From positions 201,073-265,072 of the forward strand of contig NZ_BJYD01000006.1 of NCBI RefSeq assembly GCF_007991335.1: a stretch of DNA of 64,000 bases, written 5' to 3'. Position 1 is the first letter of the stretch. Every line of letters begins with the position of its first letter. The position numbers and the translations under genes were made by a program. Of this stretch, positions 8,023 through 16,374 are shown one piece after another. A model generated the notes under the pieces. That model was not told the origin of the DNA. It saw nothing but the letters and a program-made list of their open reading frames with translations, and searched no databases. Origin of the DNA: Halobacillus faecis. GTDB lineage: Bacteria; Bacillota; Bacilli; Bacillales; Halobacillaceae.

Positions 8023-8847
8023 TTGTTAGAATATAAAGTGTTAGGCTCAGACCCTTCCAAGGAGTATGTCATCTTCCTCCATGGAATTGGTGGAAGCGTC
8101 AACATCTTTTTTCCACAAATGAAAGCGTTTCGAAAATCTTTCAATATCATAGTCGTCAATTTGCCCGGTCATAAAAATTCACCAAGCGTGTCCAGCTACA
8201 AAGAGAAATTCTCCTTTGAAACCGTGACCGACGAGGTAATCGGAGTCCTAGACGATCTCGGGGTGGAAAAGGCCCATTTTGTAGGGATCTCTCTTGGATC
8301 TGTCGTCATTCAACACGTCTTGTCCACGGCCTCCCACCGGGTACAAACGGCTGTCTTAGGAGGAGCAATCACACGGATTAATCTTTTGGCAAAACTTCTT
8401 CTCATGCTGGGGACGATGCTTAAAAATGTCACCCCGCACTTGTATCTGTATTCTTTGTGCGCTCGAATTTTGATGCCTAGGAAGAATCATAAAGAGTCCA
8501 GGAATGCCTTTATCCATGAGGCCTCCCAAATGAAGAGGGAAGATTTCTTAGGCTGGTATAACATCGTCTATTCCGTTCCGGACACCTTTACACGCGTTCA
8601 TTCAAACGCTGCCTCGATACCCAAGTTATACATCACAGGGGAAGGCGACCACATGTTTAGAGATGATGTGATGAAAGATACACGGCACATGCCGAACACC
8701 TCTTTCCTCCTTTTATCGGAAAGCGGTCATGTCGTGAATTTAGATAAAACAGAGTCGTTCAATAAACTGGCCATTTCCTTCATTAAGTCGGAAGGGCAAA
8801 TGGACTTGACGAACGTTACAGAGGAAGTCATCAACTCCAATCATTAA
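8023..8847 (+). CDS. Alpha/beta hydrolase fold protein
   Basis: A 274-residue protein of the classic alpha/beta hydrolase family: FLHGIGGS oxyanion turn, NLPGHKNS, nucleophile elbow GISLGS (serine near residue 91), acid in GEGDH and histidine in ESGHVVNLD. The start is TTG at 8023, seven bases after GCAGG, and downstream of a clear promoter. The substrate is unknown; MhpC/BioH-like enzymes are possible relatives. A terminator follows. The product is not secreted. Confidence 0.82.
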   Translation: MLEYKVLGSDPSKEYVIFLHGIGGSVNIFFPQMKAFRKSFNIIVVNLPGHKNSPSVSSYKEKFSFETVTDEVIGVLDDLGVEKAHFVGISLGSVVIQHVLSTASHRVQTAVLGGAITRINLLAKLLLMLGTMLKNVTPHLYLYSLCARILMPRKNHKESRNAFIHEASQMKREDFLGWYNIVYSVPDTFTRVHSNAASIPKLYITGEGDHMFRDDVMKDTRHMPNTSFLLLSESGHVVNLDKTESFNKLAISFIKSEGQMDLTNVTEEVINSNH

Positions 8848-8883
8848 AAAGCGCCGGCAGCATGCCAAGCGCTTTCTTTTTTT
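8848..8883 (+). terminator. Terminator after the alpha/beta hydrolase gene
   Basis: AAAGCGC pairs with GCGCTTT around a 14-base loop that can itself pair (GGCAGCATGCC), followed by a run of T. Confidence 0.8.
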
Positions 8884-9097
8884 ATTTAGACTCCCAACTC
8901 TTAATCAAACGGATCGCCCAATACAAAACAATCCAGGGAAGGATAAATTTTGTCACCCATTCCACAATTGCCATCAAGGTGAGCAAAATCCAATAAGGTT
9001 TCACCCCAAAATGCGGGAGCGTAAAATAAAGGACGATGATGAATGCCAAACCAATGATGATATCTTTCCACTCGATTCTCCTGCTCGCTATTTGCAA
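8882..9097 (-). CDS. Small two-segment membrane protein
   Basis: A 71-residue protein beginning at TTG, with hydrophobic segments IIIGLAFIIVLYFTLPHF and FILPWIVLYWAIRLI. AGAGGTG lies seven bases before the TTG. It follows the GNAT gene on the same strand by about 20 bases and is probably in one operon with it. I do not recognise the family, and no function is suggested. Confidence 0.6.
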   Translation of the reverse strand: MQIASRRIEWKDIIIGLAFIIVLYFTLPHFGVKPYWILLTLMAIVEWVTKFILPWIVLYWAIRLIKSWESK

Positions 9098-9118
9098 CCA
9101 CTCACACCTCTTTCCTAG

Positions 9119-9622
9119 TTAAATATTCTTCCAATATCTTAGCGACGTGTACTTTTCTGCTTCTTCACTTCCATAGCCTTTTTGTTTGTGAGAAAAAACG
9201 AACCCTTTGGCTTCATAAAAAGGAATACCCTGCTGGTTTCCTTCCTGCACAGAAACCCACAACTTCTTCGCTCCGTAGTCTGCTTGTTGCTTTGAAAAAG
9301 CTTCCAGAAGTTTCGTCCCGATCCCTTCATTTTTTCTGACTGGATCCAGGTACATGACGTAAAGTTCAGAGGCATCTTCTGCAATCATCCCGCCCCCACA
9401 CGCTCCGACAACCTCTTCACCGTCAACCGCGACGATATAACCGCCCCACTCTTTTCCTGTCTGGGTGACCTCATCCATGATCCTTTCCTTTGTGTAAAAC
9501 TGATGGATAATTTGCTCTATGTAATCAGCGGGGTATATTTGAGCGTATGTGGTGCGATTACCTTCTGAACAGACACGCACAATTCCTTCCACATGCGCCG
9601 GTCCAGCTTTAAAGATTTCCAC
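9119..9622 (-). CDS. GNAT-family N-acetyltransferase
   Basis: A 167-residue GNAT enzyme. Motif A is visible as LYVMYLDPVRKNEGIGTKLL (the R-x-x-G-x-G/A acetyl-CoA loop at about 100-115), followed by QEGNQQGIPFYEAKGFV near the C-terminus. It acetylates an amine on an unknown small molecule or protein. The start is GTG with GGGAGG six bases upstream. It lies in tandem with a small membrane protein gene. Confidence 0.85.
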   Translation of the reverse strand: MEIFKAGPAHVEGIVRVCSEGNRTTYAQIYPADYIEQIIHQFYTKERIMDEVTQTGKEWGGYIVAVDGEEVVGACGGGMIAEDASELYVMYLDPVRKNEGIGTKLLEAFSKQQADYGAKKLWVSVQEGNQQGIPFYEAKGFVFSHKQKGYGSEEAEKYTSLRYWKNI

Positions 9623-10077
9623 CTTTCTCCTCCCCCTTCCATAAACGCCTGTTCAAAAGATCACCTCTCCCTAGATATGATAACTTCCATAAATGATTCT
9701 ATTATGGCTTGGCATTACCTCATTTGATAGAAATAATAAGCCCAGATTACTCCATAATATATAAATGGAACAATTGGGCTTTTATGTATGGATGATTATA
9801 GAACCTCATCCATACATAAAAAAATAGGGACTGTTCTTCCACGCCCCTCTTTCTACTTCCATTATACTACCAATAAAAGACAATTTATAGTTCCAAATCA
9901 CCTTCGCAAATAGTAGCTGAGTGAAAAGCATGGGAAAGACATTCCGAGGAAGAAATAAAACAAATGCTTGCCTCATTAAGAAATTTACGATTAAGCCTCA
10001 TCTATCATTTCGCAAAAGGAATAGGGCTAACCAAGGCCACCCCTATTTCTTTTGCACGAACATGGTCACTCCCAACC
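9623..10077. other. 455-base gap with several hairpins and no gene
   Basis: No frame of convincing length or ribosome site is seen. The gap holds a loose AAGCCCA/TGGGCTT pair (9739-9779), a perfect 16-bp hairpin (9780-9821), and an imperfect 15-16-bp hairpin (10012-10055) that may end the MFS transcript. An AT-rich stretch follows 9850. Confidence 0.5.
9780..9821. repeat. Perfect 16-bp inverted repeat with 10-base loop
   Basis: TTTTATGTATGGATGA and its exact complement flank a 10-base loop. There is no T-run beyond the stem on either strand, so it is not a standard terminator. It could be a processed RNA end, a protein site or a remnant of a mobile element. Confidence 0.7.
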
Positions 10078-11316
10078 CTAAGAGGTGCTTTTAAGCTCCT
10101 GCTCTTCTTTGAAGTACCCTGATCGGTTCGGCATAAGAACCAGCTTGATCTGCCAAAAGCTTATCAGCAGCATCAGGGTCGAGGCACCTATGATACTGTA
10201 TCGAATTGGAATAATATCCCCTGTAAAGCCAATCAGGAAAATAAAAAGAATCTGAAATACACTCTGAAAAATTCCATAGATACTCGAGATCCTCCCCATC
10301 ATTTTTACCGGCACATTGTTTTGATAAAAAGTCACAAACCCAGTACCTGAAAAGGAGTTAAAAAACCCCAATACCATGAACCCCATGGCCACAGTCCAGA
10401 ATGAAACGGAGAAAGCATACACTAAATAGCCCACTGATACCATCAAGTACCCACTGATCATCAGAGCTTTTATGGATAACTTTTTAGACAAGAGAGAAAC
10501 AGTGGCTGCTCCTAAAATTGAACCAACTCCAGTCAGACTGATCAGCAAGCCGTAATCTGTTTCTGATAAATGCAGGACCTCTTGAGTAAAGACAACCTCT
10601 TGAGCATCCATTCCAAGGGCAAGTACCATAAAAAATTGAGCTATGAAGTACACCTTTACAATATACAGGTGGCTCTGACTGTATCGAAACACTTCTTTCC
10701 AATCGCTTTTCATCATGTTCAAACTAAATTTATTTACGGTTTGGCCTGCATCCGTATTCACGTTTGGTAACCAATACACCAGGATCGCTGATACAACAAA
10801 TGAAAAAGCATTCATCCATATCGATATATGTACCGAAGTAATGAGCAGAAGTGCACCAGAAATCGCAGGTCCAATTAAAAACGCACTGGAAGTGATCAAA
10901 CTTCTAAAAGAGTTAAATTGTTTTCGATCGTTTCCGGGAACCAAATGTGTGATGTAGGTAATCGCTGCGGGTTCAAAAAACGCTTTTGAAATGGATAGAA
11001 AGAATAGACATACATAGATCGGCCAAATAGAGTCGAAGAATGGGATGATCGCTACTAAAGCTGCACGAATGAGGTCTGTTCCAATCATGATTCTCCGTAT
11101 GTTCAAACGGTCGATCATACTCCCGGACCAAAATTTTGTTACTAACGAAGCAATCGGTCCTATCATCCATAAGCCAGCAACTGCAGCAGCTGAACCGGTT
11201 AAATTCAGGACCAGAATATTGATGGCTACGATATAAATAAAGTCGCCTATAGTAGATATTCCCAGTCCGAATAACAATAAAAATGAATTTTTCTTTTGGG
11301 AAAGACTGTGTCTAAT
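10078..11316 (-). CDS. MFS efflux transporter with apparent ATT start
   Basis: A 412-residue major facilitator with 12 predicted membrane segments, e.g. GDFIYIVAINILVLNL and IWPIYVCLFFLSIS. It resembles the macrolide/multidrug exporter group (DUF894/MFS_3 type). The first ATG/GTG/TTG in frame (TTG, 11277) lacks a ribosome site and would remove a natural N-terminus (RHSLSQKKNSFLLL). The only start with a site is ATT at 11314-11316, seven bases after AGAGGGG; TAG closes the frame at 11329. ATT is a rare initiator that gives weak, IF3-sensitive expression. Upstream is a leader with alternative hairpins. The exported compound is unknown. Confidence 0.78.
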   Translation of the reverse strand: MRHSLSQKKNSFLLLFGLGISTIGDFIYIVAINILVLNLTGSAAAVAGLWMIGPIASLVTKFWSGSMIDRLNIRRIMIGTDLIRAALVAIIPFFDSIWPIYVCLFFLSISKAFFEPAAITYITHLVPGNDRKQFNSFRSLITSSAFLIGPAISGALLLITSVHISIWMNAFSFVVSAILVYWLPNVNTDAGQTVNKFSLNMMKSDWKEVFRYSQSHLYIVKVYFIAQFFMVLALGMDAQEVVFTQEVLHLSETDYGLLISLTGVGSILGAATVSLLSKKLSIKALMISGYLMVSVGYLVYAFSVSFWTVAMGFMVLGFFNSFSGTGFVTFYQNNVPVKMMGRISSIYGIFQSVFQILFIFLIGFTGDIIPIRYSIIGASTLMLLISFWQIKLVLMPNRSGYFKEEQELKSTS

Positions 11317-11400
11317 AGTAACACCCCTCTAAAGAAACCTTTCTACAAAATTTGGGAATATCCTATGAATTTCTATTGTTGTCACAAATCATTCATAACT

Positions 11401-11465
11401 AAAAAGCCGTTGTTTGATATTGAACAACCTTCCTTTAACGAAGAGTTGTTTTCATAAAGTTGTTC
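11401..11465 (-). promoter_or_regulatory. Attenuator-like leader upstream of the MFS gene
   Basis: On the minus strand four segments can pair in exclusive ways: GAACAAC (11459-11465), AACAACTC (11443-11450), GGTTGTTC (11422-11429) and AACAACGG (11407-11414). The last pair makes a weak hairpin followed by TTTTT, as in a terminator; pairing of the third with either of the first two would prevent it. A six-residue frame (MKTTLR, 11435-11455) lies across the second segment but lacks a clear ribosome site. The same palindromes could instead be repressor sites. Confidence 0.4.
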
Positions 11466-11573
11466 TTTGTAAGAATACATGTGAGATGCCCACGATCACT
11501 ACTGAAAACATAGATTGTGATTTAATTGCGATGCCATACATAAAATAGCTTATCTATATTAAGGGGGGGTTCT

Positions 11574-12524
11574 ATGCATAATGTTCTTCTGTTCTGTGAC
11601 CCAGGGATTGATGACTCACTAGCCATCATGTACGCACTCCTAAATCCAAAAACCAATGTGGTAGGAATTGTTTCTGGCTATGGAAACGTGCCCCAACAAC
11701 AAGCAACTCAAAATGTTTCCTATCTCTTAAAACTAGCAGGAAGAGAAGACATTCCCATTATCGGGGGAGCCAGAAGTCCGCTCAGTGGGGAAGTTGCTGT
11801 TTATTATCCTGAAATCCACGGGGAAGAAGGTTTAGGACCCATACGTCCTCCAGAGACCCTTCAAAGTGAGGTAGTAAATTTCGATGAAATCTTTAAAATC
11901 ATCGACTCGTACGAAAACAACCTAGTCATCCTGGATGTAGGAAGGTCTACGTCACTTGCGATTGCATTTTTGTTAGGAGGCAAAGAGAATTTAAGCAAAG
12001 TAAAGGCTATTTATTGTATGGGAGGAGCCTTTTTAGTACCAGGAAACGTGACGCCTGTGGCAGAAGCTAACTTTCATGGGGATGGAATCGCTGCCAACCT
12101 CGTATTAAACAAATTAAATCATATCTATATCACTCCATTGAACGTTACGAACCACGCCATCATCACACCCGAAACCATTCAAAGAATAACCTCTCAATCT
12201 TTCAATGCGTTCACCCATCTGATCAAGCCGATTTTTGACTACTACACCGCAGCCTATAAAAAATTAGACCCAAAGCTTTCTGGGAGCCCTCTGCACGATG
12301 TATTTACTGTATTTGCCTTAGTGAACCCAGAACAAGTCCGGTATATCAAACGCCAGGCTTCTGTATCCATTAACTTTGACAATACAAAAGGTGAGAGTAT
12401 AGCCGACTTCAGGCCAAATTCCAGCGAAGAGCCGACAGAAAATACGGATCATATTGCCATATCGTTTAACTACGAAGCCTTTGTAAAAGATTTTGTTACT
12501 GTGATGACTACACGATATCTATAA
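11574..12524 (+). CDS. Inosine-uridine-type nucleoside hydrolase
   Basis: A 316-residue protein of the IUNH family: N-terminal DPGIDDSLAI (calcium-binding DxDxxxDD-like cluster, here CDPGIDD), a middle region YCMGGAF, EANFHGD, and a C-terminal HDVFTVFAL histidine-aspartate pair. These enzymes split the N-glycosidic bond of ribonucleosides for salvage. The first aspartate of the usual DTDPGxDD motif is replaced by cysteine (FCDPGIDD), so activity should be tested. A strong AAGGGGGGG precedes the ATG. It diverges from the MFS gene, and a functional link, such as nucleoside-analogue handling, is only speculation. Confidence 0.85.
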   Translation: MHNVLLFCDPGIDDSLAIMYALLNPKTNVVGIVSGYGNVPQQQATQNVSYLLKLAGREDIPIIGGARSPLSGEVAVYYPEIHGEEGLGPIRPPETLQSEVVNFDEIFKIIDSYENNLVILDVGRSTSLAIAFLLGGKENLSKVKAIYCMGGAFLVPGNVTPVAEANFHGDGIAANLVLNKLNHIYITPLNVTNHAIITPETIQRITSQSFNAFTHLIKPIFDYYTAAYKKLDPKLSGSPLHDVFTVFALVNPEQVRYIKRQASVSINFDNTKGESIADFRPNSSEEPTENTDHIAISFNYEAFVKDFVTVMTTRYL

Positions 12525-12661
12525 AACGTTCGTAACATTTGAGGATGGCCCTACGCTCAGAAGTTCTTACTCACTTACGATCAAACTATGACTGCTTATA
12601 CATAGGGACAAAATCCCCTTGCATATCTTCATATAAAGAAAGCGCAAAAAGGAGGGGCGAA

Positions 12662-14074
12662 ATGATCATTCATGTTGTTGAAGTTGGCGACTCTCTATGG
12701 AAAATCGCCCAGCGGTACGGGGCGGATATCAACCAGATTATCCTTCTGAACCAGCTGAACAATCCCGACGTGGTCGTGATCGGGCAGGCACTCGTCATCC
12801 CTGAGCCGAATAAAGAATACGTCATCCAACCTGGTGACAGTCTATGGAACATTGCAAACCGTTATGGTGTCCGTGTTCAGGACCTGGCCGAGAAAAATAA
12901 TATTGCGAACCCAGCGCTCATTTTTGTTGGTCAACTGCTCCTTCTTCCTTTTACGAATTATACGGTTCAGGCAGGTGACAGCCTTTGGAAGATCGCCAAC
13001 CAGTTCGGCGTATCGGTTTCGGAGATTGCTGAAGCGAATGGCATTGAGAACCCAGCGGTTATTTCTGTCGGTATGACGCTGGCCATCCCGTCCCCTCTTC
13101 GTCCTGTAAAAGAAATCAACGCCTACATTACGAGGACCAAGGCCGAAGGAGCAAGGGAAGTGAACACGCTTGGCAGCCATTTCACCTATCTCTCTCCTTT
13201 TACACGCACCATTCAGACAGATGGAAGCCTGACAGATTTGGATGACGCAGCGGTTTTACAGGCGGCTGCAGCTCAAAACATTTCTCCATTGCTGGTGGTC
13301 ACTAACTTCGTAGGAGGCAGCTTTGACTCGGATCTCGCAGCCACCTTTTTAAGAGATCCCGGAATTCAGGATACCTTCATTAACAACCTTTTGACACAGA
13401 TGAGGTCGAAGGGCTATTCAGGAGTAAACTTCGACTTCGAATATGTGTACCCGGAAGATAAAGAAAACTACAATGCCTTTCTTAGAAAAGTCGTCAGTCG
13501 TCTGCGCCCAGAAGGTTTCAGCGTCTCTACCGCCCTCGCGCCGAAAGTACGCGAAGATCAGCAGGGTCTTCTTTATGAAGCTCATGATTATGAAGCCCAT
13601 GGGGACATTGTTGATTTCGTTGTGCTCATGACCTATGAATGGGGATGGTCAGGAGGAAGGCCATGGGCCATTGCACCAATCAACAAGGTACGTGAAGTGC
13701 TTGATTATGCCGTCACCGTCATCCCTCGTGACAAGATTCTGATGGGAATGCCTCTGTATGGACGTGAATGGGAAATTCCATGGGTGCAGGGCACTTATGC
13801 TCGAACGGTCAACCCTCAGGAAGCCATCCAACTTGCTGCCACATACGGGGTCCCGATCCAATACAATGAAGAATACCAATCTCCCTTTTTCCGATATACC
13901 GATGCAAATGGTCAGCAGCATGAAGTCTGGTTCGAAGATGCGAGAAGTGTGCAGGCAAAGTATGATACGGTCGAAGAGTACGGCCTAAGAGGCGCGAGCT
14001 ACTGGGTTCTAGGAAGCCCTTTCCCACAAAATTGGCCGATCCTTCAGCGCCATTTCAAAGTGAAAAAAATATGA
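12662..14074 (+). CDS. Spore cortex-lytic type glycosidase: three LysM domains plus GH18 (SleL/YaaH-like)
   Basis: A 470-residue protein with three tandem LysM domains, each with GDSLWKIA or GDSLWNIA (residues about 3-47, 51-95, 97-141), then a GH18 chitinase-type barrel with catalytic VNFDFEYV near residue 255 and a C-terminal YWVLGSPFPQNW. There is no signal peptide, as in SleL/YaaH enzymes placed in the spore coat-cortex region, which cut cortex peptidoglycan during germination. Known SleL/YaaH proteins have two LysM domains; the third is unusual. The start is set by AAGGAGGGG. Expression in the mother cell is expected, but no sigma-E/K promoter was clear. Confidence 0.88.
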   Translation: MIIHVVEVGDSLWKIAQRYGADINQIILLNQLNNPDVVVIGQALVIPEPNKEYVIQPGDSLWNIANRYGVRVQDLAEKNNIANPALIFVGQLLLLPFTNYTVQAGDSLWKIANQFGVSVSEIAEANGIENPAVISVGMTLAIPSPLRPVKEINAYITRTKAEGAREVNTLGSHFTYLSPFTRTIQTDGSLTDLDDAAVLQAAAAQNISPLLVVTNFVGGSFDSDLAATFLRDPGIQDTFINNLLTQMRSKGYSGVNFDFEYVYPEDKENYNAFLRKVVSRLRPEGFSVSTALAPKVREDQQGLLYEAHDYEAHGDIVDFVVLMTYEWGWSGGRPWAIAPINKVREVLDYAVTVIPRDKILMGMPLYGREWEIPWVQGTYARTVNPQEAIQLAATYGVPIQYNEEYQSPFFRYTDANGQQHEVWFEDARSVQAKYDTVEEYGLRGASYWVLGSPFPQNWPILQRHFKVKKI

Positions 14075-14102
14075 GGCCTCCCCTACTTGGGAGACCTCTC
14101 TT
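14074..14102. terminator. Terminator between the GH18 gene and a convergent gene
   Basis: GAGGCCTCCC pairs with GGGAGACCTC around six bases, followed by TCTTTATT. It may serve both convergent genes. Confidence 0.75.
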
Positions 14103-14545
14103 TATTCTAGTATTTTCAAAGTGAAGCCGCCTGCTTCTACTTTTTTCCTCTTCCCCTCTACTTCTACGATATAAATGAACGGCTTATCTGTGGGATGGAT
14201 CTCCTCCACCTTTTGATTCCTTTCATTAAAAAATGATCGGATTTCACGTTCGTCCTCAGCGTCTATCTTTCTAGTCAATTCATCTTCCTCTTCATATGTA
14301 AAATCAATCTCAGAAGGTTCATGTTCCCTATTTTGATCATACATCCCTTGCAGCAGATGGATCACTTCTGCAAAACCAAGAAATAGAAGCCCTGTCACGA
14401 GACTGCTGACCAATACACCGACACCTGTAATGGCCGCTCCAATCCTTTGGTTAAGAATAATTGCAAAAAAAGAAATTACACCGAGGACGACGATGGCTAT
14501 AGCACAATAGGTCAAAAGCTTTGCAATCGTATTGGATCTCCTCAC
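14102..14545 (-). CDS. Two-segment membrane protein of unknown function
   Basis: A 147-residue protein with two membrane segments (LLTYCAIAIVVLGVISFFAI and IGAAITGVGVLVSSLVTGLL) and a charged C-terminal domain (YEEEDELTRKIDAEDEREIR). The start is GTG at 14545, eight bases after AAAGGAGG; a longer reading from 14638 has no site. The C-terminal half is probably cytosolic and partly helical. I do not recognise the family. It may be the last gene of a run of small membrane protein genes (14.1-15.8 kb). Confidence 0.65.
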   Translation of the reverse strand: MRRSNTIAKLLTYCAIAIVVLGVISFFAIILNQRIGAAITGVGVLVSSLVTGLLFLGFAEVIHLLQGMYDQNREHEPSEIDFTYEEEDELTRKIDAEDEREIRSFFNERNQKVEEIHPTDKPFIYIVEVEGKRKKVEAGGFTLKILE

Positions 14546-14731
14546 TTTACAATCCTCCTTTATGCCGTCCGGCCAGCTCTTTTTCACGACCACGTACTGC
14601 CTCTCTTTTAAAGACAATCTTTGAGTACTGGCATCCATGAACGCTTCTTTGCTAAAATTTCTTCCATTTCGAATCTATGCTAAAACGACCTTCGGGATGC
14701 GGTAGGGCTGAAGCCAAATAATGGCCGGTCG

Positions 14732-15043
14732 TCATTCATCGATTCCTCCTATTAATGGACAAACGTACTGGATATAAAAGCCTAGGGGAATCGTCAACCA
14801 CAACGTAACGTTGGTCAGTACTATGTCCACATACGTGACGCTGTCCCACTCTCTTTTGGAAAAATAGCGCCAAACAAGGTAAGCCCCGATTCCCCATATA
14901 GGAAGAAGCAAGAAAAAGTCCGGCTCCACTATAGATGTATGCGTCCGCCTTTTTACCAGTGGTCCATTTACAAAATAATAAAAGACCCACAAAGCAAACA
15001 AACCGCTTAAAACAATGTTTCCGATTACCAGGAAAGGCTTCAT
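14732..15043 (-). CDS. Small membrane protein, three to four segments
   Basis: A 103-residue hydrophobic protein (FLVIGNIVLSGLFALWVFYYF, FFLLLPIWGIGAYLVW, IVLTNVTLWLTIPLGFYI). The start at 15043 follows GGGAG by eight bases; an upstream-extended frame reaching 15241 overlaps the previous gene and lacks a site there. It lies 112 bases after the preceding gene on the same strand. Family not recognised. Confidence 0.6.
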   Translation of the reverse strand: MKPFLVIGNIVLSGLFALWVFYYFVNGPLVKRRTHTSIVEPDFFLLLPIWGIGAYLVWRYFSKREWDSVTYVDIVLTNVTLWLTIPLGFYIQYVCPLIGGIDE

Positions 15044-15155
15044 GACTAACACTCCCACTTGTAAAACTTTTACAATATAGAAGTCTATTCCCTTCTCTGT
15101 TCTTCCTTTAACGTTATGACTCCCAATCCTTTTCCAAGAGCTCCCAACTATGAAA

Positions 15156-15629
15156 TCATGGTACAAGGTTATGTAAAAGTGTTTCACTATCCTGAACGAG
15201 TTCAACGTATTGAGCACCGATCCGGAACGCTGCAAAGGCATACAAAGATATGACTACACCAATCATCACCGGTCTCCATTTTTCAGGGATTTTTATTATC
15301 CCTTCCAAGGACACCTTCCATAACCTAGATAACCACTCCAACACGATCGAGTACACGAGCACTAAAAAGAGCAGAACACCTGCAGCAAACGTCTGCTTCA
15401 ACTTATTTTCTAAAATAAGGATTCCCACCTCTTCCTTTGAAGTGATTTCTTGGATCGAGAACCCTTCGACGACATTCCCTCTCCAGTCGTACCTCTCTAC
15501 CGTACGCTCGTCCTCCTGCAAGGAAACCCCAAAAGGAACAGCATAGTCTCCAATAGAAAGGAACATATGGAGCCCCAAAATCACAGGCATTACTAAAAGA
15601 GGAGAAAATTTTAACCACGTCTTTTTCAC
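15156..15629 (-). CDS. Membrane protein of unknown function
   Basis: A 157-residue protein: N-terminal membrane segment (FSPLLVMPVILGLHMFLS), an external-looking charged loop of about 50 residues (EDERTVERYDWRGN), then two more segments (FAAGVLLFLVLVYSIVL and MIGVVISLYAFAAF). The start is GTG with AGGAGG six bases before it; the AGGAGG directly follows the stop of the upstream 50-residue gene, so the pair is tightly linked. Family not recognised. Confidence 0.62.
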   Translation of the reverse strand: MKKTWLKFSPLLVMPVILGLHMFLSIGDYAVPFGVSLQEDERTVERYDWRGNVVEGFSIQEITSKEEVGILILENKLKQTFAAGVLLFLVLVYSIVLEWLSRLWKVSLEGIIKIPEKWRPVMIGVVISLYAFAAFRIGAQYVELVQDSETLLHNLVP

Positions 15630-15641
15630 AATGAGCCTCCT

Positions 15642-15794
15642 TTACCCTTTCTTCTCAGCAAGCCGTTCCTTGATTTCTTGTAAATGTTGGAGTTGCTCAT
15701 CTTGTCGATCTGTGATCCTTTTCGTTATTTTTTCCAGCGTTTTCGTAATGGACCATAAGGAAAGAATGATCACTATACCTATAAAAACAGCCAC
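15642..15794 (-). CDS. 50-residue membrane-anchored coiled-coil micro-protein
   Basis: A short frame starting at GTG with GGAGGGGG just upstream. It has one membrane segment (VFIGIVIILSLWSI) followed by a heptad-like helix (EKITKRITDRQ, then LQHLQEIKERLAEKKG). Its stop is 12 bases before the start of the next gene. The layout (anchor plus short cytosolic coiled coil) suggests a scaffold or partner for the adjacent membrane proteins. No family recognised. Confidence 0.6.
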   Translation of the reverse strand: MAVFIGIVIILSLWSITKTLEKITKRITDRQDEQLQHLQEIKERLAEKKG

Positions 15795-15914
15795 GAATCC
15801 CCCTCCCTCTCACTCTATTAGGACGCGGATGTCTAAATGATTCATAGAAAAGGAAAGCTTTGTCCCCAAAAAGAAGTATAGTAAAATGAGAGCCATATAA
15901 ATTAGGAGGATCCT

Positions 15915-16310
15915 ATGAATAAAAAAGAAGGACTGATCCTTTCCTTCATCCTACTTTCCTTTGCCAGTCTATTCATATGGTACAGCTCAGGAGCGAAATC
16001 ACTGACAGGACAGTCCCAAAGTTGGTCTAGTCATTATGTAGGTTATGAAGAGAGCGGGACCATGTTCAGAGAGCTTACGATTATATATACAGGAGAGCAG
16101 AATATGGATGGTCTTCCTGTTACCTACACAGTAAACTCGGAACCTGCCTGGACAGGGAAAGAAATCAACTGGAAAGGGACTAAGCGGCTGTCCGGTCATC
16201 AACTTTACTTGGAATCAAAGTGTAACGACTGTCGCATTGCGCTTAAAAGTGAAATGACGATCACCCTAAACTGGGAAGGTAAAGAAGAGAAACTCGTCTT
16301 ATCCAAATGA
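15915..16310 (+). CDS. Exported or anchored small protein of unknown function
   Basis: A 131-residue protein with one N-terminal hydrophobic segment (GLILSFILLSFASLFIWY) and a beta-rich remainder with two cysteines five residues apart (CNDCRIALK, i.e. CxxC). There is no lipobox. TAGGAGGATCCT precedes the ATG, and a terminator follows. The folded part should lie outside the membrane. I do not recognise the family. Confidence 0.65.
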   Translation: MNKKEGLILSFILLSFASLFIWYSSGAKSLTGQSQSWSSHYVGYEESGTMFRELTIIYTGEQNMDGLPVTYTVNSEPAWTGKEINWKGTKRLSGHQLYLESKCNDCRIALKSEMTITLNWEGKEEKLVLSK

Positions 16311-16345
16311 AACGTCTAGAGCGTCTAGTCTCTAGATGTTTCTTG
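16310..16345 (+). terminator. Terminator after the 131-residue protein gene
   Basis: AAACGTCTAGAG pairs with CTCTAGATGTTT around eight bases, followed by CTTGGTTT. The T-run is weak, but the position fits. Confidence 0.65.
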
Positions 16346-16374
16346 GTTTCCTCCGGTTCACTTTTAAGAACTAC

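Noticed and set aside
9780-9821. Intrinsic terminator
   Set aside because: No T-run follows the stem on either strand.
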